From Acuticoccus sp039034015 (GTDB taxonomy: Bacteria > Pseudomonadota > Alphaproteobacteria > Rhizobiales > Amorphaceae), in NCBI GenBank assembly GCA_039034015.1, contig JBCCBM010000013.1:1-64000 (forward strand): a DNA stretch of 64,000 nucleotides, in the 5' to 3' direction. Below, piece by piece: positions 46,272 to 55,057 of this stretch (its first letter is position 1; every line of letters begins with the position of its first letter). The notes beneath the pieces were generated by a model. The model had not been told where the DNA came from. It was given only the letters and a program-made list of their open reading frames with translations, and did not search any database. Both the position numbers and the translations under genes were made by a program.

Positions 46272-48071
46272 TCAGCTCGTGTGGTGCACCGCCTGCAACC
46301 CGTAAACCGGGGTTGGGATGCCTTCCATCCGCGCCTTGATCTGCAGGGCGAGGAACTGGGAGTAATGGCGCGACTGGTGCAAGTTTCCGCCGTGCATCCA
46401 AAGGTTTGGCACGTTTGTGGGCTTCCACATGTTGCGTTGTTCGCCCTCCCAAGGGCCGGGGTCTTTGGTGGTGTCGGACCCAAGGCCCCAGCATTTGCCG
46501 AGCGTGTCGGCCATTTCTTGGCCCATAAGGTCCGCCACCCAGCCGTTCATGGAGTTGTAGCCGGTGGCGTAAACCACGAGATCGGCCTCAAGATGCGTGC
46601 CGTCGTCCAAAACAACGCCCGTCTCGTCAAGCATTTCGACCTGGCCGCGCTTCAGCTTCACTTCACCGTCGATGATGAGCTGACTGGCGCCAACATCAAT
46701 ATAGTAACCAGACCCGCGGCGCAGGTATTTCATGAAAAGCCCGCTCTCGTCATCGCCCCAGTCGAGCCAGAAGCCGGCCTTTTCGAGCCCGTCGTAAAAG
46801 TCTTTGTCCCGCTCCTTCATCGCCGCATACGCGGGGATCTGGAATTCGTGGAGGATCCTGTAGGGGAGGGACGCAAAGATGAGATCGGCTTTCTCAGTCG
46901 TCATCCCCGCGCGCACGGCCCGCTCGGAGTAAAGATCGCCGAGCGCAATATCCATCAGCGTGTCGGAGCGCACGATGTGGGTGGACGAACGCTGCACCAT
47001 GGTGACATCAACGTCCGCCTCCCAGAGGGCGGCGCAAATGTCGTGGGCGGAGTTGTTGGAGCCGACGACCACGACCTTCTTGCCGACCCACCGGTCCGGC
47101 CCCTCATGCTCGCACGAGTGCTGTTGCACGCCCTTGAACGTTTCCATGCCCGGAAAATTTGGCATCCGCTTCTTGCCAGACATGCCGGTCGCCATGATGA
47201 GGTGCGTTGGCTGCAAGACCACCTCTTCGCCGTCACGGTCAACAACGAGGGTCCACTTGCCGGTTGCTTCGTCAAAACTGGCGCTCTTCGCCGTGGTGCG
47301 CGTCCAGTAGTTCAGCTCCATGACCTTAGTGTACATTTCCAGCCAGTCGCCAAGTTTGTCCTTTGGCGAAAACACCGGCCAGTTCTCGGGAAACTTGATG
47401 TACGGCAGATGGTCGTACCAAACCGGATCGTGCAGGCAGAGGGACTTATAACGGTTGCGCCAACTGTCGCCGGGCCGATCGTTCTTCTCCACGATGATGG
47501 TGGGGACGCCGAGCTGCCGCAGCCGCGCGCCCATGGCAATGCCGCCCTGTCCGCCGCCCACAATCACGCAGTAGGGCTGCGTTTTATAGCCAAGCTCGGC
47601 CTCTTCCCGCGCGCGCTCCTCGGCCCAGCTCGCGCGGTTTTTGCCGGCCCCATGCTTGGCGCCCAGCGGCCGGTTGAAGCCGCTCGGCTCCTCGTGCCCC
47701 TTCAGCTCCACCATTGTGGTGAGGAGCGTCCAAATCTTCTTGTCCCGCAGGCGGATCAGACCGTAACCGCGCGCGGTGGCCGTCTCAAACGTGATCCAGG
47801 CCGTCGTCACCCCGCCGTCTTCGGTGGCAACTTCGCCCTCGGCGATGGTCCATCCGGTCGGCTTGGTCGTGCCGAGCTGGTGCTCCAGCATGTCGGCGAC
47901 CTCGGCTTTGCCCTCCACAGTCTTGATGTTCCAGGTGAACGCAGCCAGGTCCCGCCAGTAGCAATCGTCGTTGAACATGTCTGCGGCGGCGGCGACGTCA
48001 CCTTTGGAAAGCGCTGCGCCAAACGCGTCCAGGAACGCTTGTGTTATGTCCGAAACTGTCCTGTCGAGCAT
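46272..48071 (-). CDS. SnoaL-like domain fused to FAD/NADPH flavin monooxygenase
   Basis: 599 residues. Residues 1-125 resemble a SnoaL/NTF2-like domain (DMFNDDCYWRDLAAFTWN). The rest is a class B flavin monooxygenase: CVIVGGGQGGIAMGARL binds FAD, GDSWRNRYKSLCLHDP is close to the usual GxWxxxxYPxxxxD region, KVVVVGSNNSAHDICAAL binds NADPH, and DLVVYATGYNSM is the conserved C-terminal ATGY. Such enzymes perform Baeyer-Villiger or heteroatom oxygenation. Convergent with the LysR gene 27 bases away. Confidence 0.85.
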   Translation of the reverse strand: MLDRTVSDITQAFLDAFGAALSKGDVAAAADMFNDDCYWRDLAAFTWNIKTVEGKAEVADMLEHQLGTTKPTGWTIAEGEVATEDGGVTTAWITFETATARGYGLIRLRDKKIWTLLTTMVELKGHEEPSGFNRPLGAKHGAGKNRASWAEERAREEAELGYKTQPYCVIVGGGQGGIAMGARLRQLGVPTIIVEKNDRPGDSWRNRYKSLCLHDPVWYDHLPYIKFPENWPVFSPKDKLGDWLEMYTKVMELNYWTRTTAKSASFDEATGKWTLVVDRDGEEVVLQPTHLIMATGMSGKKRMPNFPGMETFKGVQQHSCEHEGPDRWVGKKVVVVGSNNSAHDICAALWEADVDVTMVQRSSTHIVRSDTLMDIALGDLYSERAVRAGMTTEKADLIFASLPYRILHEFQIPAYAAMKERDKDFYDGLEKAGFWLDWGDDESGLFMKYLRRGSGYYIDVGASQLIIDGEVKLKRGQVEMLDETGVVLDDGTHLEADLVVYATGYNSMNGWVADLMGQEMADTLGKCWGLGSDTTKDPGPWEGEQRNMWKPTNVPNLWMHGGNLHQSRHYSQFLALQIKARMEGIPTPVYGLQAVHHTS

Positions 48072-48215
48072 TGGATCCTCCCTTTATTGTTGAGGCAAAT
48101 GCTGACGGCTCTGCGCGGGCCGGGCAAGGAATGTCGCAGGCCGAGCCCGCAGAATTGGGGTGCGGGCCCGGTCGGCGTTGCGCGCGCAACAAGGGCGCAA
48201 CACTGCGCGTTGCAA

Positions 48216-49967
48216 TCATCCCTTGGTGAGGCCCGCCTTGCGCATCCGGCGCATCACGGTCGAGCGGTTCACCCCAAGCCGCCGCGCCGCCTGGGACATG
48301 TTCCCCTCGCAAGCGTTGAGGAGCGCCTCCAGATCATCGCGTGGCGCGTTGCCGCCGGGGCGGGACGGGGCGGCGACCGCCGGTGGCGGCAGATCCATCA
48401 CGTCAATGATCGTGCCACCACACAGCGCGACGGCGCTCGCCAATGTGTGCTCCAGCTCGCGAATGTTGCCCAACCATCTCCGCGATTTGAGCTCGGCAAG
48501 AGCAACCGGTGACAGGCGAATGTCGTCACTGGATGCGCCGCGCAAAATGCGATCGATCAACCAGCTGAGATCAGCCCGGTTCCGCAGCGGCGGCAGCGAC
48601 AGCGTGACCCCAACCAACCGATGGAAAAGGTCGGCGCGCAGCCGCACCGCAACCTCGGCCGGGGGGCAGCGGCAGGAGGAGAGCACCCGCAAATCCGACC
48701 GATTTTCCAAAACCGCGAGCAGGGCCGCCTGCGCCGCCGCCGTCAAATCCTCCACCCCGCGCAAAAAGAGTGTGCCCGGCGCAGCGTCCATCAAGGCGGG
48801 AAAATCGGCCGGCCCGCCGCAGGACACGCTGTGGAAGCCGCGCGCTTTGGGATCGGCCATGTGGATGGCCCGGGCAAGCTTCTCTTTGCCGGTCGCCGTT
48901 TCGCCCGCCAGCATCAGCGGCACCTTTGTGCCCGCCAACCGCGCGGCCCGTTCCAAAAGCCGCCGCAGCGCTGGGTCGGGCCCCGCAAAGCTTGCCAGCG
49001 CACCCGGCAGCACCGACCCGCGCGAGCGCAGCGCCGCCGCCATCTGCGGTGTCTGCGGCGCAATGGCGTGGCCGAAAAGGGCGCGACCGTCGCTCAGGTG
49101 CACAATCCGGTCCTCCGACGGGCGGCCGCGCATGTAGTCGGGGAGATCGTCCACGCTCATGTCCAGCCAGTCATCAAGGCGCGACCCGATGAGCTCGGCC
49201 GCCCCGCCCGGGTCCAACACACGGCGTGCGCCCGATGTCATGCCGACGATGTGGCCCGACCCGTCAAGGGCCACCGCCGCCTCCGGGTCCACCTCCAAAA
49301 ACTCCGGGCTGGCCGAAAACCGCAGCACCCATTTGCGGCGCGAGGACGCCATGAGGTTCGCCATCTCCACCCGCCGTGTCGAGTTCGTGACCAACGTCAT
49401 CGCAAGGTTTTGGGAGGATTTTGGCGACGGTCCGCGCAAGAGCGACACATCAAGGACAGCGGCAAGCGCGCCCTTGGTGTCGAAGATGGGCGCCGCCGTG
49501 CAGGAAAGCGGCGTGTGGGACAACGAAAAGTGGTCCCCCTGGTGAATGGTGACGGCCTCTCCCGTCACCAAGCAGGAGCCGACCCCATTGGTGCCCGCCA
49601 GATCCTCCCGCCATTTGAAGCCCAGATAGAGCCCGGCTGCGCGCAGATCGTCCTCAAAATTTCGATCGCCAAAGAAGTCGACACACACCCCTTCCGCATC
49701 GGCGAGCAGCAAGATGTAATTTTGCCCAGCAACCTGGTGGAAGAGTGACCGCAAGCCCGATCGCGCGGTCGCAATCAGCCGTTCTGATTGTTCGCGATGC
49801 TCCCGAAATTCTGTCTCGGGCAAAATGTAGGCGGGCGCGCGTTGTGCTGGATCCATGCCGTAGGCATCGACGCAGCGTTGCCAGCTGTCGGCGACCACGC
49901 GGTCGCGGCCCGTATGGTCCCCGCGCAGAACGCGGTCGACCTCCTCCACATGGTCGCGCTCAATCAT
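48216..49967 (-). CDS. AcoR-like regulator with degenerate AAA domain
   Basis: 583 residues: a GAF-type sensor (residues 60-180, ILLLADAEGVCVDFFGD to AGTNGVGSCLVTGEAVTI), a PAS-like middle, a AAA-like domain, and a C-terminal Fis-type HTH (NMSQAARRLGVNRSTVMRRM). Walker A is kept (LAGETATGKEKLARAIH), but the GAFTGA segment that contacts sigma-54 is missing and Walker B reads GTLFLRGVEDL, lacking the DE. It should therefore not drive sigma-54 open-complex formation. ATG 49967. Lies downstream of the E1/TRAP operon, as AcoR does near acetoin dehydrogenase genes. Confidence 0.8.
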   Translation of the reverse strand: MIERDHVEEVDRVLRGDHTGRDRVVADSWQRCVDAYGMDPAQRAPAYILPETEFREHREQSERLIATARSGLRSLFHQVAGQNYILLLADAEGVCVDFFGDRNFEDDLRAAGLYLGFKWREDLAGTNGVGSCLVTGEAVTIHQGDHFSLSHTPLSCTAAPIFDTKGALAAVLDVSLLRGPSPKSSQNLAMTLVTNSTRRVEMANLMASSRRKWVLRFSASPEFLEVDPEAAVALDGSGHIVGMTSGARRVLDPGGAAELIGSRLDDWLDMSVDDLPDYMRGRPSEDRIVHLSDGRALFGHAIAPQTPQMAAALRSRGSVLPGALASFAGPDPALRRLLERAARLAGTKVPLMLAGETATGKEKLARAIHMADPKARGFHSVSCGGPADFPALMDAAPGTLFLRGVEDLTAAAQAALLAVLENRSDLRVLSSCRCPPAEVAVRLRADLFHRLVGVTLSLPPLRNRADLSWLIDRILRGASSDDIRLSPVALAELKSRRWLGNIRELEHTLASAVALCGGTIIDVMDLPPPAVAAPSRPGGNAPRDDLEALLNACEGNMSQAARRLGVNRSTVMRRMRKAGLTKG

Positions 49968-50067
49968 GGTGACCCCCCGCCCAGCGCCCCGCTGCGTGGC
50001 CTGCCCGCACTGTTCCACCTCAGCGAAACGCTGTCCACGCAACCTGGAGGACGCAGAGGGCGTGGGG

Positions 50068-50850
50068 TTAAGCGGAGGGCCGCAGCCGCGTCGTCCAATG
50101 CCCGAGGGTGTGGGCAAGCAGGATCTTGTCCGAGCCAATCATGAAGTTGGTGACGCCAAGGGCGGACCACGCCTCCAGCCGTGCGGCGCACTCGTCCGCG
50201 TCCGGGGCAAAGAGGGGCATGATGATGGGGACATCCGCGTCGGCCGCGGTTGTGACGGCGGCGGTGAGAGCCTCTTGCACCCGGCCATCGCGCCAGTTGC
50301 CCTCAAGGCCGAGGGAGACGGCAAGGTCAAAGGGCCCGACCATCACCGCTGTGAGGCCCTCTGTGGCGACAATTTCGTGAAGCGTTGCCATGCCCTCAGC
50401 GGTCTCCACCAGGGGGATGATGCCGGTGGTGGCGGCGGTGCGGCGCACGTGGGCGGGCCAGTCGGTGGTGTGATGGCCGGTTGCCCGCACGCAGGGGCAG
50501 GCGCCGCGGGTGCCGTCGGGCGCGTACCGTGTTGCCGCAACCGCGCGTGCGGCCATGGCGCCCCCCACCATGTTGGGGACGACCACATGGTCAAGCCCCG
50601 CATCAAGCGCCTTCATGATCGCAACACGGTCGTCGGAGGGAACGCGCACGGCCGGCGCGAGGCCTGCTGCGCGGCAGGCCCGGCCCTGGCGCTCGGCCGC
50701 CTCAATGCCGAAGGGGCCGTGCTCACAGTCGATGACGGCATAGTCAAAGCCGTTCCAGCCGATGAGATCGATGATTTCTGGCGCTGCAATCTGGTTCCAA
50801 GTGCCGAGCGTGCGCCGCCCGCTGCGCAGGATTGCGCCAAGATCACGCAT
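50068..50850 (-). CDS. HpcH/HpaI-family aldolase
   Basis: 260 residues. TWNQIAAPEIIDLIGWNGFDYAVIDCEHGPF contains the class II pyruvate-aldolase Asp-x-Glu-His, DHVVVPNMVGGAMAARA replaces the usual P-x-V-x-T, and IPLVETAEGMATLHEI holds a metal-binding Glu with VGPFDLAVSLG after it. These enzymes cleave 2-keto-4-hydroxy acids to pyruvate and an aldehyde. Overlaps the RidA-like stop by 8 bases. Last gene of the TRAP/BKACE operon. Confidence 0.85.
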   Translation of the reverse strand: MRDLGAILRSGRRTLGTWNQIAAPEIIDLIGWNGFDYAVIDCEHGPFGIEAAERQGRACRAAGLAPAVRVPSDDRVAIMKALDAGLDHVVVPNMVGGAMAARAVAATRYAPDGTRGACPCVRATGHHTTDWPAHVRRTAATTGIIPLVETAEGMATLHEIVATEGLTAVMVGPFDLAVSLGLEGNWRDGRVQEALTAAVTTAADADVPIIMPLFAPDADECAARLEAWSALGVTNFMIGSDKILLAHTLGHWTTRLRPSA

Positions 50851-51250
50851 GCGTTGCGTTCAAAACGGCGGTGCACTTGATCTCAACGATCAGGCCGGGG
50901 GTGGAGAACCCGCGCACCGCAAAGCCCGTCCACGTGGGATAGTGTTTTGCAAAATACCGGTCCTTCACGGCCATGAAGGTTTTGAGATCGGCCATGTCAT
51001 CCAAGAACCAGGTTTCGAGCTCCACCACATCGTCAAACGTGGCGCCGGCCGCATCCAGCACGAGTTTGACGTTGCGAAACGCTTGGTCGAACTGGGCTTC
51101 GGCGCCTTCAATCACGTTGAGATCAGCATCGCGCCCCACCTGGCCGGAGATATAAAGCGTGTCGCCGACGAGGATGCCGGGGGCGTAGTGAAAGCGCTCG
51201 TAGACCGCTTCCAGGCCAGGCGGGATGATGAGTTTGCGCTCAAGCGGCAT
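50843..51250 (-). CDS. RidA/YjgF-family protein
   Basis: 135 residues. GILVGDTLYISGQVGRDADLNVI, AQFDQAFRNVKLVLDAAGA and the C-terminal IVEIKCTAVL follow the RidA fold. The Arg that binds the carboxylate in true RidA (before the final Glu) is not obvious, so it may belong to a divergent YjgF group acting on keto or imino intermediates. ATG 51250 overlaps the E1 stop by 11 bases. Confidence 0.82.
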   Translation of the reverse strand: MPLERKLIIPPGLEAVYERFHYAPGILVGDTLYISGQVGRDADLNVIEGAEAQFDQAFRNVKLVLDAAGATFDDVVELETWFLDDMADLKTFMAVKDRYFAKHYPTWTGFAVRGFSTPGLIVEIKCTAVLNATHA

Positions 51251-53255
51251 AGGTGACCTCCTCGACGGCGGCGGCGATTTGTTGGGCATCGGGCATGGCG
51301 GCGCGCTCCAGGCGGTCGTTGTAGGGCATGGGCATATCGGGCGCGCCGACCCGGGCAACGGGGGCGTCCAGATGGTCAAACGCCTCGGTCATGATGCTGG
51401 CCGCAATCTCCCCGCCAAAGCCGCCGAAGACGGGCGCCTCGTGGACCACAACGGCGCGGTTTGTGCGGCGCACGCTTTCCACAATTGCCTCCACATCAAG
51501 GGGGCGGATGGTGCGCGGGTCGATCACCTCCACAGAAATGCCGCGGCGGGCGAGGCGCTCGGCGGCCTGTACGGCGCGCTCCACCATGGCAAGCGTTGCG
51601 ACGACCGTGCAGTCCGTGCCGGGCCGGACGATGCGCGCGCGGCCGGGGGGGAGGGCGTAGGGCGCCTCTGGCACAGGGGCCTCGGCGCCAAGGTAAAGGA
51701 GCTTGTGTTCGGGGAAAACGACCGGGTTGTCGGAGCGGATGGCGGCGGCCATCAAGCCCTTGGCATCATAGGGGTTTGAGGGGACATAGACCTCTAAGCC
51801 CGGGATGGCTGCGAACCAGGCTTCGAGCGACTGCGTGTGTTGGGCGGCAAGGCGAATGCCGGCGCCCTGGGGGCCGCGAAAGACGATCGGGACGCTCACC
51901 GCGCCACCCAGCATGAACCGCGCCTTGGCCGCCTGGTTCACGATCCCGTCCATCATGAGGGTGACGAAGTCGAAAAGCTGGATCTCGCAGATGGGCCTGA
52001 GACCGCGGAGCGCTGCGCCCACACCGCAGCCGGCAATGGCGCCCTCGCTGATGGGCGTATCCCGCACCCGCTCGGCGCCAAACGCGTCGTGAAGGCCGCG
52101 GGTGAGGCCAAAAATGCCGCCGATGGCGCCCACATCTTCGCCCAGCACAATCACCGATGGGTCCCGCGCCATTTCTTGGTGGATCGCCTCTGTGATGGCG
52201 GCGGCATAGGTGAGCGTGCGCGCGCCGGGGTCGGGCTCTGGCGCCGGCGCGGGGCGGGGGGCGGTGACCTTTTGGAGGGCATCGCTGAGCGTCGGCTCGG
52301 GGCTTTTGCGGGCGACATTGAGCGCGGTTTCGATGGCTTCCGCGGCGTCGGCCTCCAGCGCGGCGGCCTCGTCTTCGGTGAGGGCGCCTGCGGAAAGCGC
52401 GGTTTTTGTGAGCGTCGTGATGGGGTCGTTGGCGCGCCAGGCGGCCTCTTCCTCGCCGGTGCGGTAGGTGGGGAGGTTGGCGCGCATGGAGTGGTCGTCC
52501 CACCGGTAGGTGAGGGCCTCGATGAGGGTGGGGCCTTCGCCGGCGCGGGCGCGCAGGGCCGCTTGCCGGGTGAGGGCGTGGACGGCGAGCGCGTCGTTGC
52601 CGTTCACCCGCGCGCCGGGGACGCCGTAGGCCTCGGCCCGGGCAAAAATGCCGGGGCCGGCGGTGACGGTATCGGTGGGCGTGGAGAGGCCGTACTGGTT
52701 GTTTTCGCAAAAGAAAATCAGCGGCAGGCGCCAGATGGCGGCAAGGTTCATCGCCTCGTGAAAAATGCCCTCGTTGGCCGCGCCATCGCCGAAGAAGGCG
52801 ATGCCGATGGCGCCGGTTTTGCCGAGCTTTTCGGCAAGGGCGGCCCCCGTGCCAAGGCCCATGCCCGCGCCCACAATGCCGTTGGCGCCCAGAATGTTGT
52901 TGGAAAGGTCGGCAATGTGCATCGACCCGCCAAGGCCGCCGCAATAGCCGTCCACCCGGCCCAGAAGCTCGGCAAACATTTTTGCCATGTCCGCGCCCTT
53001 GGCGAGGGTGTGGCCGTGGCCCCGGTGGTGGGTGAGGAGGAAGTCGGCCGGGGCAAGCGCGCGGCAGGCACCCACCGCAATCGCCTCCTGGCCGACGGAC
53101 GAGTGGGCGGTGCCTTTGATTTCGCCCGCCAAAAAAAGCTCTTTGGTGCGCACCTCAAAGGCGCGGATGCGGTGCATCATGCGCAGCATTGCGGCAATGT
53201 CGGCCGGCGCCAAACTGTTGGACGGCGGCGTGTGGAGGGCGGGTGGCGGCTTCAT
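51240..53255 (-). CDS. Fused alpha-beta E1 2-oxo acid (or acetoin) dehydrogenase
   Basis: 671 residues combining both E1 subunits. The alpha half (1-320) has HRGHGHTLAKGADMAKMFAE and the thiamine-diphosphate motif FGDGAANEGIFHEAMNL to ENNQYGLST. The beta half (about 345 on) has RTLTYAAAITEAIHQEM, IVLGEDVGAIGG, EIQLFDF and RGPQGAG. It decarboxylates a 2-oxo acid or acetoin and hands the acyl group to a lipoyl E2, which is not in the window. ATG 53255 overlaps the dctM stop by four bases. The fusion resembles tungsten-free acetoin/branched-chain E1 fusions. Confidence 0.87.
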   Translation of the reverse strand: MKPPPALHTPPSNSLAPADIAAMLRMMHRIRAFEVRTKELFLAGEIKGTAHSSVGQEAIAVGACRALAPADFLLTHHRGHGHTLAKGADMAKMFAELLGRVDGYCGGLGGSMHIADLSNNILGANGIVGAGMGLGTGAALAEKLGKTGAIGIAFFGDGAANEGIFHEAMNLAAIWRLPLIFFCENNQYGLSTPTDTVTAGPGIFARAEAYGVPGARVNGNDALAVHALTRQAALRARAGEGPTLIEALTYRWDDHSMRANLPTYRTGEEEAAWRANDPITTLTKTALSAGALTEDEAAALEADAAEAIETALNVARKSPEPTLSDALQKVTAPRPAPAPEPDPGARTLTYAAAITEAIHQEMARDPSVIVLGEDVGAIGGIFGLTRGLHDAFGAERVRDTPISEGAIAGCGVGAALRGLRPICEIQLFDFVTLMMDGIVNQAAKARFMLGGAVSVPIVFRGPQGAGIRLAAQHTQSLEAWFAAIPGLEVYVPSNPYDAKGLMAAAIRSDNPVVFPEHKLLYLGAEAPVPEAPYALPPGRARIVRPGTDCTVVATLAMVERAVQAAERLARRGISVEVIDPRTIRPLDVEAIVESVRRTNRAVVVHEAPVFGGFGGEIAASIMTEAFDHLDAPVARVGAPDMPMPYNDRLERAAMPDAQQIAAAVEEVTYAA

Positions 53256-54568
53256 CCGTAAACCAGCCTTGGGAGCCACAGGGAAAGGCCCGGGAACGCG
53301 ACCACAATGGCGAGCGCCACCACCTGGAGCGCGATGAAGGGCCACTGTGCGGCGTAAATGTCCGACAGGCTGATCTCTGGGGGCGCGACGCCTTTCAAGT
53401 AGAAGCACGCGGGGCCGAAGGGGGGCGTCAAGTATGCGATCTGCATGGAAAGGTTGAAGACGATGCCGAACCAGATCGGATCGTACCCCTGCGCGGTAAG
53501 GACGGGGAGGAAGATCGGCATCGTGAGGAACAAGATACCGATCCAGTCCATGAAGAAGCCGAGCGCGATGAAGACCGCAATCATCGTGAGCAAGATGATG
53601 GTCGGGTCGCTGGAGACGCCCGCCAGAAGACCCTTGGCGTAGGCAATACCGCCCAGCACGTTATAGATCCCAACCAGCGCGTTGGTGCCGAACACCAGCC
53701 AAAACACCATGCCGCAGGTGCGCATCGACTGGACGACGGCTTGCTTGAGCAGCGTAAACGTCATTTGCCCGCGCACGATGGCGGCGAAGGTGGCGCCGAG
53801 CACGCCCACCGCCGCGCTCTCGGTGATGGAGGCAAGGCCTGTGTAGATGGACGCCAAAACGCTGAGCGCGACGGCGAGGGGGAGCGCCACCGCGCGGATC
53901 GCCTCGATCTTCTCGGCCCGGGTTGCGCGGACGCCGGCGTCGGAGCTCACCGGCGCGAGCGCAGGGCGGAGGCGGCTGATGACGAGCACATAGGCAACGT
54001 AAAGCCCCGCCAGGAGGAGGCCGGGGACGAGGGTTGCGAGGAAGAGGGAGGAGATCGAGACCTCGGCGTTGATCCCGTAAAAGATGAGGATGATGGACGG
54101 CGGGATCATGGTGCCCAGGGAGCCGCCGGCGGTGATGGTGCCGATGGCAAGGCGCCTGTCGTAGCCAAGGCGCAGCATTTGGGGGAGCGCCACAAGCCCG
54201 AGAAGCACAATCTCGCCGCCGATGATGCCGGTGGTGGCGCCAAGCACCACGGCGATCGCAATGGTGATAACGGCGACGCCGCCGCGAAACTCGCCCGTCA
54301 AAAGTTGGAGCGCGCGGTAAAGATCGCGCGCAAAGCCTGTGCGCTCGAAGATGGACGCCATCAGGACAAACATCGGGACCGCGACGAGGGCGAAGGAGGA
54401 CAAAAGCTCGGCCGTGCGCGAGCCGAGGATGAAGAGGCCGCCCGTCCCAAAGTTGGCGTAGGCGATCACCACCGCGATGGCGCCGGACACGAAGGCGAGC
54501 GGCACCCCTGCGATCAACAGCGTCGCCATCGAAACGACGATCACCAGCGTGAGCGTGCCAATATCCAT
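53252..54568 (-). CDS. dctM: TRAP transporter large permease DctM
   Basis: 438 residues with about twelve helices. SFALVAVPMFVLMASIFERTG, GIIGGEIVLLGLVALPQM, TAGGSLGTMIPPSIILIFYG and QIAYLTPPFGPACFYLKG are DctM landmarks. It is the sodium-driven channel of a TRAP importer. ATG 54568 shares one base with the dctQ stop; it is followed by E1 with a four-base overlap, linking uptake and oxidation. Confidence 0.93.
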   Translation of the reverse strand: MDIGTLTLVIVVSMATLLIAGVPLAFVSGAIAVVIAYANFGTGGLFILGSRTAELLSSFALVAVPMFVLMASIFERTGFARDLYRALQLLTGEFRGGVAVITIAIAVVLGATTGIIGGEIVLLGLVALPQMLRLGYDRRLAIGTITAGGSLGTMIPPSIILIFYGINAEVSISSLFLATLVPGLLLAGLYVAYVLVISRLRPALAPVSSDAGVRATRAEKIEAIRAVALPLAVALSVLASIYTGLASITESAAVGVLGATFAAIVRGQMTFTLLKQAVVQSMRTCGMVFWLVFGTNALVGIYNVLGGIAYAKGLLAGVSSDPTIILLTMIAVFIALGFFMDWIGILFLTMPIFLPVLTAQGYDPIWFGIVFNLSMQIAYLTPPFGPACFYLKGVAPPEISLSDIYAAQWPFIALQVVALAIVVAFPGLSLWLPRLVYG

Positions 54569-55053
54569 CAGCGGCGCAGGAGCGCGATCGCCTGCCGGAT
54601 GACGACAGCGAGGAAGAGGAGCGCACCCACCAAGAGCGCCACCTTGAGGAGTGCGGGCGAGATGGTGTTCCACGAGGTGCCGGAGCGTTCGGGCGTCCAC
54701 GTGCCATCGGCGGCGAATTTGAGCGCGCTGCGCTCCACAATGCCCCACATCGCCACTGCGAGCCCGGTCAGGAAGATGATGCCGCAGGAAAGCGCGAGCG
54801 CCTCGAACGCGCGGGCGGCGCGGGGGCCGAGCCGCTCGGTGAGGAGGGTGACGCGCATGTGGCTCTTTTCGGCCATGCAGTAGGCGCCGCCGAAGATGAA
54901 GGCGGTGGCGGCGATCAGCCCCGCAATCTCGTGGGCCCAGAAGGTGGGCGCGCCAAAGGCGTAGCGCGCGATCACCTCATAGCCCATCATCAGCGCAATC
55001 ACCGGGAAGGCCCAGGCGAGGACGCGCCCCGCCCAAAGGGCCAGCCGTTCCAA
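54568..55053 (-). CDS. dctQ: TRAP transporter small permease DctQ
   Basis: 161 residues with four helices: AWAFPVIALMMGYEVIARYAFG, WAHEIAGLIAATAFIFGGAYCM, LALSCGIIFLTGLAVAMWG and LLKVALLVGALLFLAVVIRQ. HMRVTLLTERLGPRA is the conserved DctQ loop. TTG 55053, four bases after the dctP stop, is preferred; an in-frame ATG at 55104 would overlap dctP by 47 bases. Confidence 0.88.
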   Translation of the reverse strand: MERLALWAGRVLAWAFPVIALMMGYEVIARYAFGAPTFWAHEIAGLIAATAFIFGGAYCMAEKSHMRVTLLTERLGPRAARAFEALALSCGIIFLTGLAVAMWGIVERSALKFAADGTWTPERSGTSWNTISPALLKVALLVGALLFLAVVIRQAIALLRR

Positions 55054-55057
55054 CGGT

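Noticed and set aside
46281..48512. Plus-strand frame of 743 codons opposite the flavin monooxygenase
   Set aside because: The minus strand carries a complete FAD/NADPH monooxygenase with all motifs; the plus frame has none.
51837..53261. Plus-strand frame of 474 codons opposite the fused E1
   Set aside because: Shadow of the E1 gene, which has clear thiamine-diphosphate motifs.
53189..54883. Plus-strand frame opposite dctM/dctQ
   Set aside because: Antisense of helix-rich genes; His/Asp/Gly-rich composition and no motif.
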